From: Odontocerum albicorne
Taxonomy: Eukaryota; Arthropoda; Insecta; Trichoptera; Odontoceridae
Assembly: GCA_949825065.1 (NCBI GenBank)
Contig: OX463839.1
Coordinates: 25,835,034 to 25,899,033, forward strand
DNA length: 64,000 bases
Direction of reading: 5' to 3'
The notes beneath the pieces were generated by a model that worked only from the letters and a program-made list of their open reading frames with translations, was not told the DNA's origin and did no database searches. Position 1 is the stretch's first letter. Each line of letters starts with the position of its first letter. This document shows, piece by piece, positions 1 through 10,947 of the stretch. The translations under genes were made by a program, and so were the position numbers.

Positions 1-230
1 GACCTGCGGGTCACGTGTTTACATGCCTGATTAAGTGGGGTCGATCCTTATTATATATTGTACATTCATCCAAATAGTTTAAAATAGTTTATTCTCTATC
101 TCTGGCATTAAAATACTGTTAAATTCAATAATTGTTTTTTTCAATGAATAACCTGTTTCAATAAAGACATACCAAAATCAAATTTAAAATGTTATGCCTG
201 CAAACAGTTTAAAGGATTTTTCTCTTTCAG
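1..230 (+). other. 3' part of an upstream intron of the cyclase gene
   Basis: AT-rich DNA ending in a pyrimidine run and an AG at 229-230 that fits a 3' splice site. The reading frame of the following exon stays open a little further upstream, but that upstream stretch does not resemble cyclase sequence. I therefore read it as intron. The earlier exons lie outside the window. Confidence 0.55.
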
Positions 231-355
231 GAATCTCTCACGGAGAGGTGACAGCTGGGGTTGTGGGTTCGCTGAAGCCATTATACGACATTTGGGGTAA
301 TGCAGTCAATATGGCGTCGAGAATGGATTCTACGGGAGAGGCGGGAAGAATTCAG
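231..355 (+). CDS. Adenylyl cyclase, C2 catalytic-domain exon (penultimate coding exon)
   Basis: This exon encodes part of the second cytosolic (C2) domain of a class III adenylyl cyclase, the membrane enzyme that makes cAMP from ATP. The first bases complete a codon split by the upstream intron. The peptide then reads [32 protein letters not shown] and TGEAGRIQ. The [15 protein letters not shown] block is the family hallmark and keeps the Asn and Arg that stabilise the transition state in C2 domains. The exon ends on a whole codon (Gln) just before a GT at 356, and the next exon continues the conserved IQ-VTE sequence in frame. The closest match I recall is the insect ACX/ACXD-like group, but the subtype is uncertain and no symbol is given. 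Membrane segments, the C1 domain and the start codon are outside the window. Confidence 0.9.
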
Positions 356-1928
356 GTTATTTTTATTGTGGTGTTTTGTTTGAACTTCGGAATCCTTAAA
401 TTGTAGGATTTTTCATATTTTCAAAAATATTAATGTCTTCGACATTGCTCATACCATTTAAGGAATAATATATCAAATATGAAAATTTTTCAACCGTTTT
501 AAATATAATAAATAAGAATCTTGAAAACAATTATCATATAGTCAGGAAATAATGAATTTGCTTGATATTTATTTATTTAACACTTTCAAGTTAATATGTT
601 AGGTGAATTTATTGCTTTCAAACAATTTCCTCCAATCAACCAGTTTTGGTTTTATCATTATTATTGTAGGTATCGATAATTTTATTTAAATTTTAATTAA
701 TGAAAATAACATAACAACAAATGAAAACAATGATAAATCTCAAGGAAAATTGGGATTGGAATGGGATTTTTTAAAAGTTAAGTACGATAAATATTTTAAA
801 AAAATAGGGCTTTTTGAGATTTTTCTTGAATATCTATAAGGATAAAGCACATCTGATAGAACTAGGAAGATTATTGTAAAGTCAAGCCGAGTGAACCATA
901 AAATATGATATGATATGATATGCGTTGGTGTTCAAAGAAGTCTGCTTTCATCAAACCAAAAGAACAGCCCATGCTCTGAATGAAAATGGAAAAAATTAAA
1001 TCTCACTATTAATCTAATATATTAGCCAGCACGTCTTTGATATTGATTTACATCTTTATTTTTATACAACCAAGTCCATAAATTATACAGACAACATTTA
1101 CTGTAAGTCTGGGTTTGGACTTTGATACTTGTTTATGAAGATGTCTAATCCATTTCCATTTTATTTCTCTATTTATTTAACTCTGATTCATCGCATGTTC
1201 AATGCTGAGCTTCGTGGTTCGTGGTTCGCACCACCTGTTTCCATCCTTCCTGGTCCTGGGCCATGTATAATGCAGAGCTTAAACAGGATCCTAATAACTT
1301 ATTTATTTGATCCAATCATTTCATATAATGTCTTCCTCCAACTGATTACGTGGTCACCAACTTCTCCAAACTTTCATCACTCTTTCTAGCAACATGCCCA
1401 AAGTACGTAAGGATTATTTTTCTGTATAATGTTGATAGTCTTCGGTAATTACCGATTCTTGTATGATGGAGTATCTGCCACCATCACATCTCGAAGGTAT
1501 TTAACGCTTTCACGCAAATACATCTGATATACTTATTATTTTAAAACATTTTGTTTCAATTAACCACCTTTTATTTCATTTTCAATATCCATGTCTATGA
1601 TATGTTTTAAACTTGGTAAATATTATAAAAATAATATTTGATAAAAAGTAATCAAAATAAAATAAAATATAATGTCACAGAAAATAGCAATTACAGTGGA
1701 ATAGTATTAGAGCTAAAAGCGAGGATTTTTTTGAGATAAATAATGCTTCGTTAGTACCAGTGACACAAACTGCATTTCAAACCAAAGTAAAGTTATAAAT
1801 TCTTATCGTCATTTTATAAACATACTTTTTTTTAATTTCCGTCAATATTTTTTTATGTTGCATTTAATGTAATTTATGCAACATAAAAAAATTGTTTGGA
1901 GTAAAACATATTATTTTAAATGTTCCAG
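356..1928 (+). other. Last intron of the adenylyl cyclase gene
   Basis: A 1573-bp phase-0 intron bounded by GT at 356-357 and AG at 1927-1928. It is AT-rich and contains a minus-strand LINE remnant (1190-1530) and a short GATAT repeat near 895-915. No regulatory element is recognisable. Confidence 0.8.
1190..1530 (-). mobile_element. LINE remnant: reverse-transcriptase C-terminal tail
   Basis: Read on the minus strand, with frame changes, the stretch gives LTYFGHVARKSDESLEKLV, then SVGGRHYMK, then a block containing LYMAQDQEGWKQVV. This order (FGHVxR, then ExLEKxV, then AQDRxxW) is typical of the extreme C-terminus of non-LTR retrotransposon polyproteins in insects. Stops and frameshifts show it is dead. 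It sits antisense inside the last cyclase intron. A plus-strand fragment of the same class is at 62640-62925. Confidence 0.6.
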
Positions 1929-2123
1929 GTGACTGAAAATACAGCCATAGTTCTCGACAGACAAGGAATTCTGGTGCAGTATAGGGGCAAAACCTATGTC
2001 AAAGGAGCTGGTTATGTTAGAACTTATTTTGTTCCTCTTGATAACGACTTTAATGTTATTTATAAAACCTCTGAGCCAGTTATAATAGAAATGCAATTAA
2101 TTGAAAATAATACAAAACTTTAA
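1929..2123 (+). CDS. Adenylyl cyclase, terminal coding exon
   Basis: The exon follows a TTCCAG acceptor and continues the conserved frame with VTENTAIVLDRQG, ILVQYRGKTYVKGAGYVRTY and FVPLDNDFNVIYKT. The YRGxxxVKGxGxVxTYF pattern is the end of the class III cyclase C2 fold, where the conserved Lys and Gly follow the last strand. After this core about 25 low-complexity residues precede a TAA at 2121-2123, so this is the natural C-terminus. The join to the exon at 231-355 is phase 0 and restores the expected IQ-VTEN sequence without indel. Candidate polyadenylation signals AATAAA occur at 2716-2721 and 3536-3541. Which one is used cannot be told from sequence, so the repeats described below may lie in the 3' UTR. 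Confidence 0.88.
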   Translation: MTENTAIVLDRQGILVQYRGKTYVKGAGYVRTYFVPLDNDFNVIYKTSEPVIIEMQLIENNTKL

Positions 2124-2299
2124 AAAAGTGTTTATTTTAAATCGGTAAATTGGACAAGTACTTCCGCTATAGTTGCATGATGTATCTATAATTCCAAACT
2201 GGATTTGTACCAACTGAAATTGGTAATGACTAGTGTATAAAAGACAATTACAGATCAATGAATTAAAATACAAGGATTGTTACTGACAACCAGTAAATT

Positions 2300-3000
2300 A
2301 TTGATGACTATAGAAATGACTATCAACGCTGTGAGTAAACACAGGAAATTATTGATGACTTTAGAAATGATTATCAACGCTGACCATTGCATATATAATA
2401 ATATAGCTGACGACTACTGATAATACTATCGACACTGACCACTGTTCATAAATCACAATAGCCAATTAATGATTCTATAAACTACGAGTACTATCAATAC
2501 TGCCCTCTATGTATAACACAATACTGACCACTATGTATAACACAATACTGCTCACTATGTATAACACAATACTGACCATTATGTATAACACAATTATCGA
2601 TGTCTAAACGCACTAGTATCGATATTCTCTACTGTGGATAAATCACAATAACTAACGCTACAAACATTGCTATCGACACTGACACCTGTGTATCAATAAT
2701 ATCATAAGTACAGTGAATAAAATACAATAAACGATTGGGTAACTATATACACTTCTTTCGGCACTAACTCTTATGTATAGAACTAAATAACTGATAAATG
2801 ATTAACAACATTGCTTACTGTGCATATAACACAATAACCGATGGATAACTACTATCGGTACTGACTACTCTGTAAATAACTAAATAGTCGCTTAGTAACT
2901 ATCTATACTAACCACTGCGCATATAATATAATAACCGATTCATAAATATTATACTAGCACTGCTCTTGACACGTGTTTAAAAAACAATAACCTATTAATG
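2300..3000. repeat. Decayed tandem-repeat tract
   Basis: Recurring but diverged phrases such as ATAACACAATA, CACAATAACCGAT and ATCGACACTGACCACTG appear at irregular spacing of roughly 60-90 bp. It looks like an old satellite or minisatellite that has lost its register. A cleaner 24-bp array (2501-2596) is embedded in it. No coding potential is seen. Confidence 0.5.
2501..2596. repeat. Tandem repeat, 4 copies of 24 bp
   Basis: Four adjacent units begin at 2501, 2525, 2549 and 2573, each ending in TATGTATAACACAAT. Differences are confined to the few bases after TG (CCC, ACC, CTC, ACC). Confidence 0.9.
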
Positions 3001-3039
3001 ATTTCAAACATTTCAACCGAGACTGACTACTCTGTATAA

Positions 3040-3475
3040 AAGTCGATTGCTGATTGCTGATTGATTACTGTTAGTTACCATAATCGTTCTTAGTGAATCA
3101 GTCAATATTACTATATTGGAGATTGCTGATTGATTACTGTTAGTTAACATAATCATTCTTAGTGAATCAGACAATATTACTATATTGGAGATTGCTGATT
3201 GATTACTGTTAGTTACCATAATCGTTCTTAGTGAATCAGTCAATATTACTATATTGGAGATTGCTGATTGATTACTGTTAGTTACCATAATCATTCTTAG
3301 TGAATCAGTCAATATTACTATATTGGAGATTGCTGATTGATTACTGTAAGTTACCATCATCGTTCTTAGTGAATCAGTCAATATTACTATATTGGAGATT
3401 GATTACTGTTAGTTACCATAGTCGTTCTTAGTGAATCAGTCAATATTACTTTATTGAAGATTGATTAGACAATAA
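3040..3475. repeat. Tandem repeat array, 69-bp unit with 62-bp variants
   Basis: Units begin at about 3061, 3130, 3199, 3268 and 3337 with an exact 69-bp period. The last steps (3337 to 3399 to 3461) are 62 bp because the short GCTGATT segment is missing. Each unit contains TTGATTACTGTTAGTTACC, a (T)CATTCTTAGTGAATCA block and CAATATTACTATATTGGAGA. Because 69 is a multiple of three, the minus strand carries an open frame of 23-residue repeats over 3013-3381. That is a by-product of the period, not evidence of a gene. Confidence 0.92.
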
Positions 3476-4751
3476 TTTGTTTGAAATGTTGTGAGTGTAA
3501 ATATGGTGAAAGCAATATGAATAAGGGTTTTATGTAATAAATATTTAATAACTTCGAATAAAATGAAGAACAAGAGTGAACACAACATTGATATTTTAAT
3601 ATTACTTCCAATGAAAAGTTGGCATACTTGTTAATATAGTAAATTTATGTATAAATGCTATTTCATTTTATAAATGTTTACTTTTCTCTTTGATTTCAAC
3701 CCATGTATTAAATAAATCGCAGTCTGCTAAAACGATGATTTTATGAGTATCAAGGAATTTAACAAAGTAAAATTATTGTAATAATGCAATATTTTATACA
3801 AAAATATTGTTCAAAATTTGTACATTTTTGTTCTTCATATAAAACAGTGATTTGAGATGACTTTTTAGTAAAAAAAAATGGTTGTTAGAAAATTTAATTT
3901 CATCTTCTCTAAAAAAATAATACAAAAGCTCTTGATCATCTCATTTTAACTTTTCCAGGAACTAATAAATTTTTTATTAGGCAAACTGGTTTCTCATTAT
4001 TTTTTTAAGACTCAAAGGTAATACCAATTCAGTTTTTTCATTTGAATTAATAAGAAAATCCAAAGTGTACTAATTCAAATTGAAGGATGCAACTTTTCGC
4101 TGTTGTTAAATACATGGTTGTTGTAAAAAAATCTAGTTCATAAGCAATAATTTATTTTATATCGTACTTACTTGGAAATAAATTAATAAAACGTAAAATA
4201 ACGTTAGTTTTTATTTCTATAAAAATATTTCAAAACGATGAATGAATTAGTTGAATTATTATAATTTTAACTTGTCTGTAAAACAGTCAATGAGTTGTTG
4301 ATTACTAATAACAGTGAAAAAACTGTTGATTAAGTTAAAATACTTAAACTGACCGAAGTAGATAACACACATTTCACACCAAATCCTTCTCCGATTAGTT
4401 TAAGAGTTATTTTAAGTTGAATAAATGTAAGAAATATATTGTCATATTGAATATGATATATAATTTGGCGTTTTCTAATGAGATTATATTGTACAAGGGT
4501 TTTTTTATATTTCATTTCTCAAGCAAGAACAGTTCTTATGGCTGCCTATGAAAATCTCTAACTCATCTTTTTTGTTCAAATACCAAATCAAGCTTTTCTA
4601 ACAGATCCAGTATCAAAGTTCTAGCGAAAACTCTGAATTTAAGAGTCGAAGTTTTAGGGCGACATTGGTTGTATGAAAATATTAAAAATTCCAGCTATTT
4701 ATTATGCCCTTGCGATAAGTCCTTATTTATATTATTTCATCCAACACAATA
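3476..4751. other. AT-rich stretch without recognisable features
   Basis: Low-complexity A/T runs and short chance open frames only. An AATAAA at 3536-3541 could serve the cyclase gene. Confidence 0.5.
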
Positions 4752-4870
4752 AAATTACTTTAACTCAGTGCCGTCTTAAGGCATAGGCACACTTGGCAGT
4801 GCCCAGGAGCCTTACGATTCTAGGGGCCCTATGTACCGGCCCTACACACCCACTCTTGGTAGATTCTTGT
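4752..4870. mobile_element. Possible transposon terminus or dispersed repeat
   Basis: A GC-richer island reads TAAGGCATAGGCACACTTGG, CAGTGCCCAGGAGCC, AGGGGCCCTATG. Sequences of this flavour (GTGCCCAGG...GGGGCCC) often mark ends of hAT-like elements in invertebrate genomes. I could not find a matching inverted end or target duplication here, so the call is tentative. Confidence 0.25.
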
Positions 4871-5224
4871 AATGGAAGCAAAGAAACAAAACGGCCAAGT
4901 TTGTTCCTTTTTTATATCAGAAACATCACTTTACAGTTTTGATTATACAAGTAACGTGTAGAGACTATGCCTCACTCACAGAGAGAATACAGCAAATATA
5001 ATAAACAGCATATAGTCTGCAATAACAATGTTGAGAAATTTTTAATCGAATTAATTTTACAGCGTTCAGTTTATAAAATACTTAATTTTGTGTACAAGGT
5101 GATGTAAATATCATTACTTCATTGACATAGCGGAAATTGTTGTTTGAAACGCCACCTATTATTATTTTGTATGAAGGTAGTACGGCATTCATTACAAATA
5201 AGTACAAACCACAAAAACGAGGCA

Positions 5225-5298
5225 ACCTCCGTGGCCTAGTTGATAAGAGTTTGACTTTCAACTGGGGGTCTTGGGATTGATTCCCAACGGTAACCGTA
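5225..5298 (+). mobile_element. SINE copy, tRNA-like head only
   Basis: The tRNA-derived head is clear: CCTCCGTGGCCTAGTTGATA (A box region), TTTCAACTGGGGGTC and GGGATTGATTCCC (B box), ending in GGTAACC. The usual SINE body does not follow, so the copy is truncated or its body has been replaced. Confidence 0.65.
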
Positions 5299-5569
5299 AA
5301 AATATAAAGGCCACTTGTCAGGTTAAATACAAGTAGATCATCGGGTTGTTGTCTCTTTATGTACGGTAGTATTGTAAACACGTGCCATGACAAACTGCGA
5401 GCTTCATGCCTTCTTTAGTGGTTTTAAACTTAAAGGTTTGATTCATGGGGCTCTTTGATAAGTCTGTGTCACTAATTGGGATATGTCGATGGGCACCAAA
5501 TTAATGTATGATACCAACGTGGAAAAATGTGTGTCTTAGTACATTCATATTGTTTTATCACACGTTTTG

Positions 5570-5760
5570 TTGATATGAACTAGCCACCAAGATCACTAAA
5601 TTTAACATCCCCAAAGGTTTCTTAATAAGCAACAATACTATGCATTAGATCAAGGGTAATATTCACGAATAAATTGAGAATCCATTCGCTAAAATATTGA
5701 AAATGCCTTAGAAGCATAAATTTGTCCAGTACCAAGAGATGGCAACTTGGTCTCTCTTAC
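5570..5760 (+). pseudogene. Tc-like transposase C-terminal remnant
   Basis: The plus strand can be read as ELATKITKFNIP, a diverged form of the WPPRSPDLTP motif that precedes the third catalytic residue. It is followed by a block with in-frame stops ending in FVQYQEMATW, which fits the C-terminus (RIxxCxxxxGGHL) of insect Tc/mariner-like transposases. The 69-bp part at 5637-5705 recurs at 11299-11372 inside another transposon. Strongly decayed. Confidence 0.4.
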
Positions 5761-5884
5761 ATATTATTAAAAAAATACTGGTTGTTCATGGTAAAGTAAA
5801 AATACTAATTTAACACGTTTAAAACTATTGTAAAAAAAACCACGCTTTTAAATTACTTTAAAAATAAATCAGACGTCGACATTT

Positions 5885-6060
5885 TCCCTGTACATTCATA
5901 CCATCACGCCATTTTCCTTTTGGGGTAAGCAGAAAGGCGAGAGTGCCAAACTTTCCAATCACGGTGAACTTTCCTCACTTCATCCACATCCATACGTCTT
6001 TTTACACAGGTCATTCTATTTCTTTCACTACTTACCTATCCTTCTATCGAAATTTAATTT
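5885..6060 (-). mobile_element. LINE 3'-end remnant
   Basis: The minus strand reads RRMDVDEVRKVHRDWKVWHS and then RLSAYPKRK, matching the end of the polyprotein seen at 16440-16560, 28375-28585 and 45395-45525. These share the pattern (M)DVEEAxxxxRDRKxWHSxLSAYP. It is one of several 3'-end fragments of one LINE family in the window. Confidence 0.6.
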
Positions 6061-7410
6061 GCTTCGTCAAATTCGGTAAACTTTTATTGGTCGTCATCTA
6101 CCAAGCTTTTACACATGCATGTAATTTTAATTTATTAAGTCAGTCATTCGTCACCCATTTCAACATGCACAAACCTCAACTTTCTTTTTTATCCTATTTA
6201 ATACATCAGTTTTTCATCTCACATTTACCCTAAATAATTACATTTCTGATTCATTCGTACATTAACACTCGACATATTCTTCTCAATGTAAGCATTTAAT
6301 CCGCTCTTTTCAACCATTTACCGCGTTCACGTTTTACTATCATACAACAACGTTGGCTTTTACACGCTACTGTGAACCATAATTATGGCAGATTATGTTT
6401 GTTTTGAGTTTGTCTTTTAGTACCCCATTGATTTGTTTTCCTTAACTCCGCCTCCATGACTTGATTTGCCTTTAATTGAACTACGGAGCCAGTCTCAAGG
6501 TCGGATAAAAGAGGATGGACCTCATTCCTAATTTTCTTATCTTCCCTATGAATGTATTTTCAACCCTCAATCCCCTATTTATTCATTTATTCTTGTCCAC
6601 ACTGGCACCCAACACGCCGATGTGCATCAATCGTCTTGCCATCGGATGCAGTAAAGTTATGTATGTGCCCGGTGAGTTTGCTGGTGTGCAACGGCTCACT
6701 CACTTAAAACAAACTCCACTGCACAGCTTCGTTTTCCAATTGAAATGACGTTGGAATAGACTATGAGGCTCAGCAACGATTATGACTTTGTTTCCTACTG
6801 CAACTCGCCATTCAATATCGCTATTCTGAATATTATACGAGTAGCTAAAAGTATTTATCTTTTATAAATAGTTTTATCTTTATTTTTTATCTTTTATCAG
6901 TTTTAAAAAAATATTTTCCCTTCCCTATTATTCCATAAAACACAGGAACTGGGAAAATTTCTCGCAAATTTAAGGAAATGTCTGGCTATTTGAAACTCGG
7001 CGGGCGGGCAACACAGGCCAGTGTGGATAATTGAAAATTTGCATGCCATTTGCATTTTGCGCCGTACCGAAATGTTGCGTGCTAAACCTTATAGGTAGAG
7101 GCAATGTGTCATGGCTGTGTATTGTGATAACAAACTAATTTCTCATTTCCACCCTAACGTGTGTCATGCACTGTTTGTTAGCTCACGATTGATACCCAAT
7201 TAAAAATGCATTTTTATTGTAAAGAATAATCGATTTTGTTAATTTGATTAGTTGAATTCATGACGAGAATCAATACACCCAAACAGAAATACATCTAGTT
7301 AGGTTCTAAGCCCAAAATACTTTAGTCTTGGAACCTAACAAGAGGTAACAATTAACTTGGAGATAAGCGCCTAACCGGAATGAAATCCATGGTTTTATAT
7401 CATATTTTTA
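6061..7410. other. Intergenic DNA, no identified feature
   Basis: Mostly AT-rich with a few GC-richer patches near 6590-6720 and 6990-7090. Open frames are short and unlike known proteins. Nothing can be supported. Confidence 0.45.
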
Positions 7411-7485
7411 AGGTATCATCGGGAATCAAACCCAAATCCCCTTGAAGAAAAATAAGCGTCTTGCTAACAAGACCACGGTGTTCTT
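7411..7485 (-). mobile_element. SINE copy, head only (minus strand)
   Basis: The reverse complement shows the SINE head: GGGAATCAAACCC is the B box complement and CTTGCTAACAAGACCACGG the A box side. The body expected at lower coordinates is absent or unrecognisable. Confidence 0.6.
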
Positions 7486-9357
7486 AGTAAAAATTTATAG
7501 CAGAAAAAAAACGCACCCAAAATTAAATGATTCCTTGAATTTAAAAGAAAAGTAAATTAAACTTAATTAATATTATATATAGGTACAGTAAGTTTTTATA
7601 AAAATTATCTCGTAACATCATTATGTCGTTTCCGATAAAATAAATAAATATTTCATCACGAAATCAGCTTGAACTCGTCGAGTTAAATCATTTATCATCA
7701 AAATGTACGTGTTTGGTATAAAATGAAATTTTAGTGAATAAAATTTCATTTTCTTCAAGTATATTTTTATGTCTTTGCCATTTTGTCATTAACTTAATAA
7801 AATAATATTTTCTCAACTACGGGTACACGGCATCCGCGTTTTATATGTTTCGGGAAACTGTAAAATTCGCAATGATTTGGATAAATATGAAACGTATTCA
7901 TAAAGTGAAAGCACTGACATTGGTTTACGATTTCACTGTGGACTTTATTCGAATCAGATTCAGTCTCTGTTTACAGTCTGGTTATTTTTATGGTTATTCT
8001 CCATAAATTAACGATGATGCACGTTATAGCGCTTTGAGAGTGGGTAGTAAATTATCCTTTTGCAAGGGTTATCATGTGATCATTTTCGAAATGAAATGTA
8101 TTTATTTAGATATTTTTTCATAAGCATTCTTTCTCTCCTGACGTACATCATTAAATCGCCACCGGCGAAGGTGTCCTATGGTCAGTTCTTTCTTCGTCAC
8201 TACATTAATAAATTAAGAAAATTTCAATATTTAAGTATACATTGCGCTGGATTTGGACTTATTAAGTTCCTAATAACAGTGTGGATGGTTGTGATATCAA
8301 ACGGCACTGTCCGTACTTAAGTGACTTTGAATATAATATATGTGAATGTTTGTGTGTATATGTGCATGCATATACATTATTTTTTATTTTATATAATCTT
8401 TTTTTATTCTATATAATTTTTCTTTATTTTTAATGTTAACATTTCTTGTATTTTTCAAAGTAATTGGGCTTAACCTGTTTTGAGGAAATAAAAAAATAAA
8501 CATAACTAAAGTATTTGTTTGCAAAATTGATTACATTTTATTCTCCAGTATTAAATATCTTTTAAGTGTAACATTTTTCAGATAAAGTGACAAATGTTTT
8601 CCATTAACCTGCCTACATTTCAAGATGAGTTTATTTCATGTTAGTGTCAGGCACTCCCAAATACTTTCAAAACGACTCGCTATATTTTTTCGATCGATCT
8701 CTACCGATCAATGGTGAACACTGAGAGTCAAACAATCTCAGTGTGGTGGATCTCTCAGATGGTACATTTTTAACACTTGATTTCTCTGCTAGCGCCGAAC
8801 TATTCAAGGCATTGAATTTTTTAAGACACCTTCTAAATTCTAAACTTTCAGACATCATAATTAACAAAAATTGGCAAAGTTATTCAACCAACAATTACCA
8901 TATAGTCCAGCAATTCAATTTAAGTAATAATTTTATGAGTATCTTATAGACAAATATTTTGAGGTGAATTGGCTAACTTTGTTATATTGATTACTTTACA
9001 GATAAATATGGTAAAGATTCAAACTTTTATAAATATACTTGTATGTATAATTTAATTATTAACGTATCAGAAATGTATCTAGAACCACAGATATTTTTTT
9101 ATTTACAAGCTTGTATGCTATTTTAGCCGTTCAAAATATTCTTACACACTCTCATTCCCTCTTTATTAATATATCTGCTTTGCATAAATATTTTATTTTA
9201 TTATAATTCGTGCATAACAGTTTAGTTTTTTTAAACGTGCTCTATTAAACCAATCAATAAATCCAGCCCCCTCTTTAAAATACACTTCGCTATTCTGATA
9301 TATTCGTTTTGTCATTCATTCCCTCTGTATTATACTCGTATACTAGTATCGTATAAC
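7486..9357. other. Intergenic DNA with one small perfect hairpin
   Basis: No gene is recognised. At 8718-8744, ACACTGAGA and TCTCAGTGT form a 9-bp stem around a 9-nt loop. A third related phrase, ATCTCTCAGATGG, follows. The function is unknown and it may be chance. Confidence 0.4.
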
Positions 9358-9524
9358 ACTTTTGTTGTATATTGTTAAACCATGTGGGTTTTTGACATGT
9401 GACAATTTCTTACAAATAAACTACTTAAGTAAAAAACAGACCCTTTCTAAAAAAAAATGGGTGCCAACGGGAATCGAACCCACAACTCCCAAGTCAGAAG
9501 GCGAGCGTCTTACAGGTTTTTCCA
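9358..9524 (-). mobile_element. SINE copy (minus strand)
   Basis: The head complement, CCAACGGGAATCGAACCC then GCGAGCGTCTTACAGG, is followed toward lower coordinates by body complements: CAGACCCTTTCTAAAAAAAA, GACATGTGACAATTTCTTAC and TTGTTGTATATTG. The A box is degraded. Confidence 0.65.
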
Positions 9525-10194
9525 TTGCATTTGTACTGTATAATTTAACTATACATTTTAAGATTTTCACTTTATATTTTATGTTATGATAATAAAAATA
9601 ATAATCGTTATGACACCCCTGCTAATAAATACAGCGTTGAGGGAAATTTTCCTCTTTTCAATATTCGCGGCGTTATAACTAACGTAAAATATTGTTACTT
9701 GGTGAATCATTAGAACCAAGTTTTAAAGAATGAGCACTAACGACATTTAAATAAGTATTTATCAGAATAAAGTATCCAAATTCGAAAATGTGATAATAGT
9801 AGGGGAGTATATAATGGTCTTTGATAAAATTTTATGTTCATATTTTTTTATCATTAAGGGGTTTGCGGAGACAATCCGTATTTTGTACCTCCTGTAAAAA
9901 TGTAAATTTAATTTTATGCGATAAATGATTTTTTTTTAGAAATAGATGTCTGTATGACGTCAGAAAATTACTTTTAAATGTCATTGAAGTATTTAAATCC
10001 ATGCTTTTTGGAAAAAAATGGTATAATGATATTCTTAAAATGTGGGAAAAGGAAATAATAAATGAAGAATTTAAGTATAAAACGAGTATAAATTCTTATA
10101 CTTTGAGATGACGCAAGAGTGACATGAGATATAGAACATCGTGTTTTGATTGCAAAGTCGATAGAGAATTCAACCATACATTATTTAACTTTTT
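9525..10194. other. Intergenic DNA, no identified feature
   Basis: AT-rich with no frame resembling a known protein and no clear repeat. Confidence 0.45.
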
Positions 10195-10392
10195 AGATGT
10201 ATACAGTACAACCTGTTGAATTTATTGTTATGTTTCAATTTATTATAACCAAAAAAAAAAACATGTCAAAGATAACTAAAGGGAAAATCGGACTAGAACC
10301 CTTTGAAAATATGGGCACCAAGGGGAATCGAATCTGCTATTCCCGAGTTGGGTGACATATGTCTTACCGATTAGACCACGAAGTTCATCACG
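10195..10392 (-). mobile_element. SINE copy, near full length (minus strand)
   Basis: From right to left the copy has the A box complement (CTTACCGATTAGACCACGAA), the B box complement (AGGGGAATCGAATCTGC), GGACTAGAACCCTTTGAAAA, and the 3' portion with TATACAGTACAACCTGTTG. All these blocks recur in the other copies. Confidence 0.75.
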
Positions 10393-10679
10393 TTGAACTA
10401 AACGACTTCAAGATTCCGTTTAGTTATTTATAGCGGTGTCAACAGATATGCTATTAAAATAGTCAAAATATGCTTTCGAAATGTCTGCATTAAAAAATGT
10501 GGTGCGATGATGTATAAAAGGAAACATAATGAATTTATGAAAGACGAATAAGAACTTTCAACTGATGAGTAAGTAAAATGAAGAAGGTTACTCCTGAGAC
10601 AGTAATCGTCTTTACAGGACCTAGAAGTTGAGGATCCTCTAACCATTCCAACAGAATTAAAAAATTGCTTTGAATTTCA

Positions 10680-10935
10680 GCTTTCAGATACTTTTAACTT
10701 TTGTCTAAAAGCTGCATCACCATCAGTCAGAGAACTAACACCTCTTCAGCTTCCATCATTCAGAGCCGCCTGTTCCCAATCCTTGTATATATTTCTCTGG
10801 CCTCCAATATTTCATTGGCCCAGTACTTCTCCATACAAGACATGCTTTGGTAGTCTGTGGTTACCCATTCGGATTACATGGAATGCCCACCTCAATATTC
10901 TACGAACATATTCTGGATCGGACAGATGCGGCTGC
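10680..10935 (-). mobile_element. LINE remnant: polyprotein C-terminal region
   Basis: The minus strand reads LRWAFHVIRMGNHRLPKHVL, then YGEVL, GGQRNIYKDWEQAALND. This fits the RWxGHVxRMxxxRLPKxxLxGEL...GGxxxRYKD pattern after the thumb of non-LTR reverse transcriptases. Stops are present. The remnant ends a few bases from the left end of the fold-back transposon at 10948. Confidence 0.6.
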
Positions 10936-10947
10936 TCTTAGAAAGTA

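Noticed and set aside
3013..3381. 122-residue minus-strand open frame with 23-residue repeats
   Set aside because: It exists only because the 69-bp tandem unit is a multiple of three. The repeats have no protein-like constraint and no start context.
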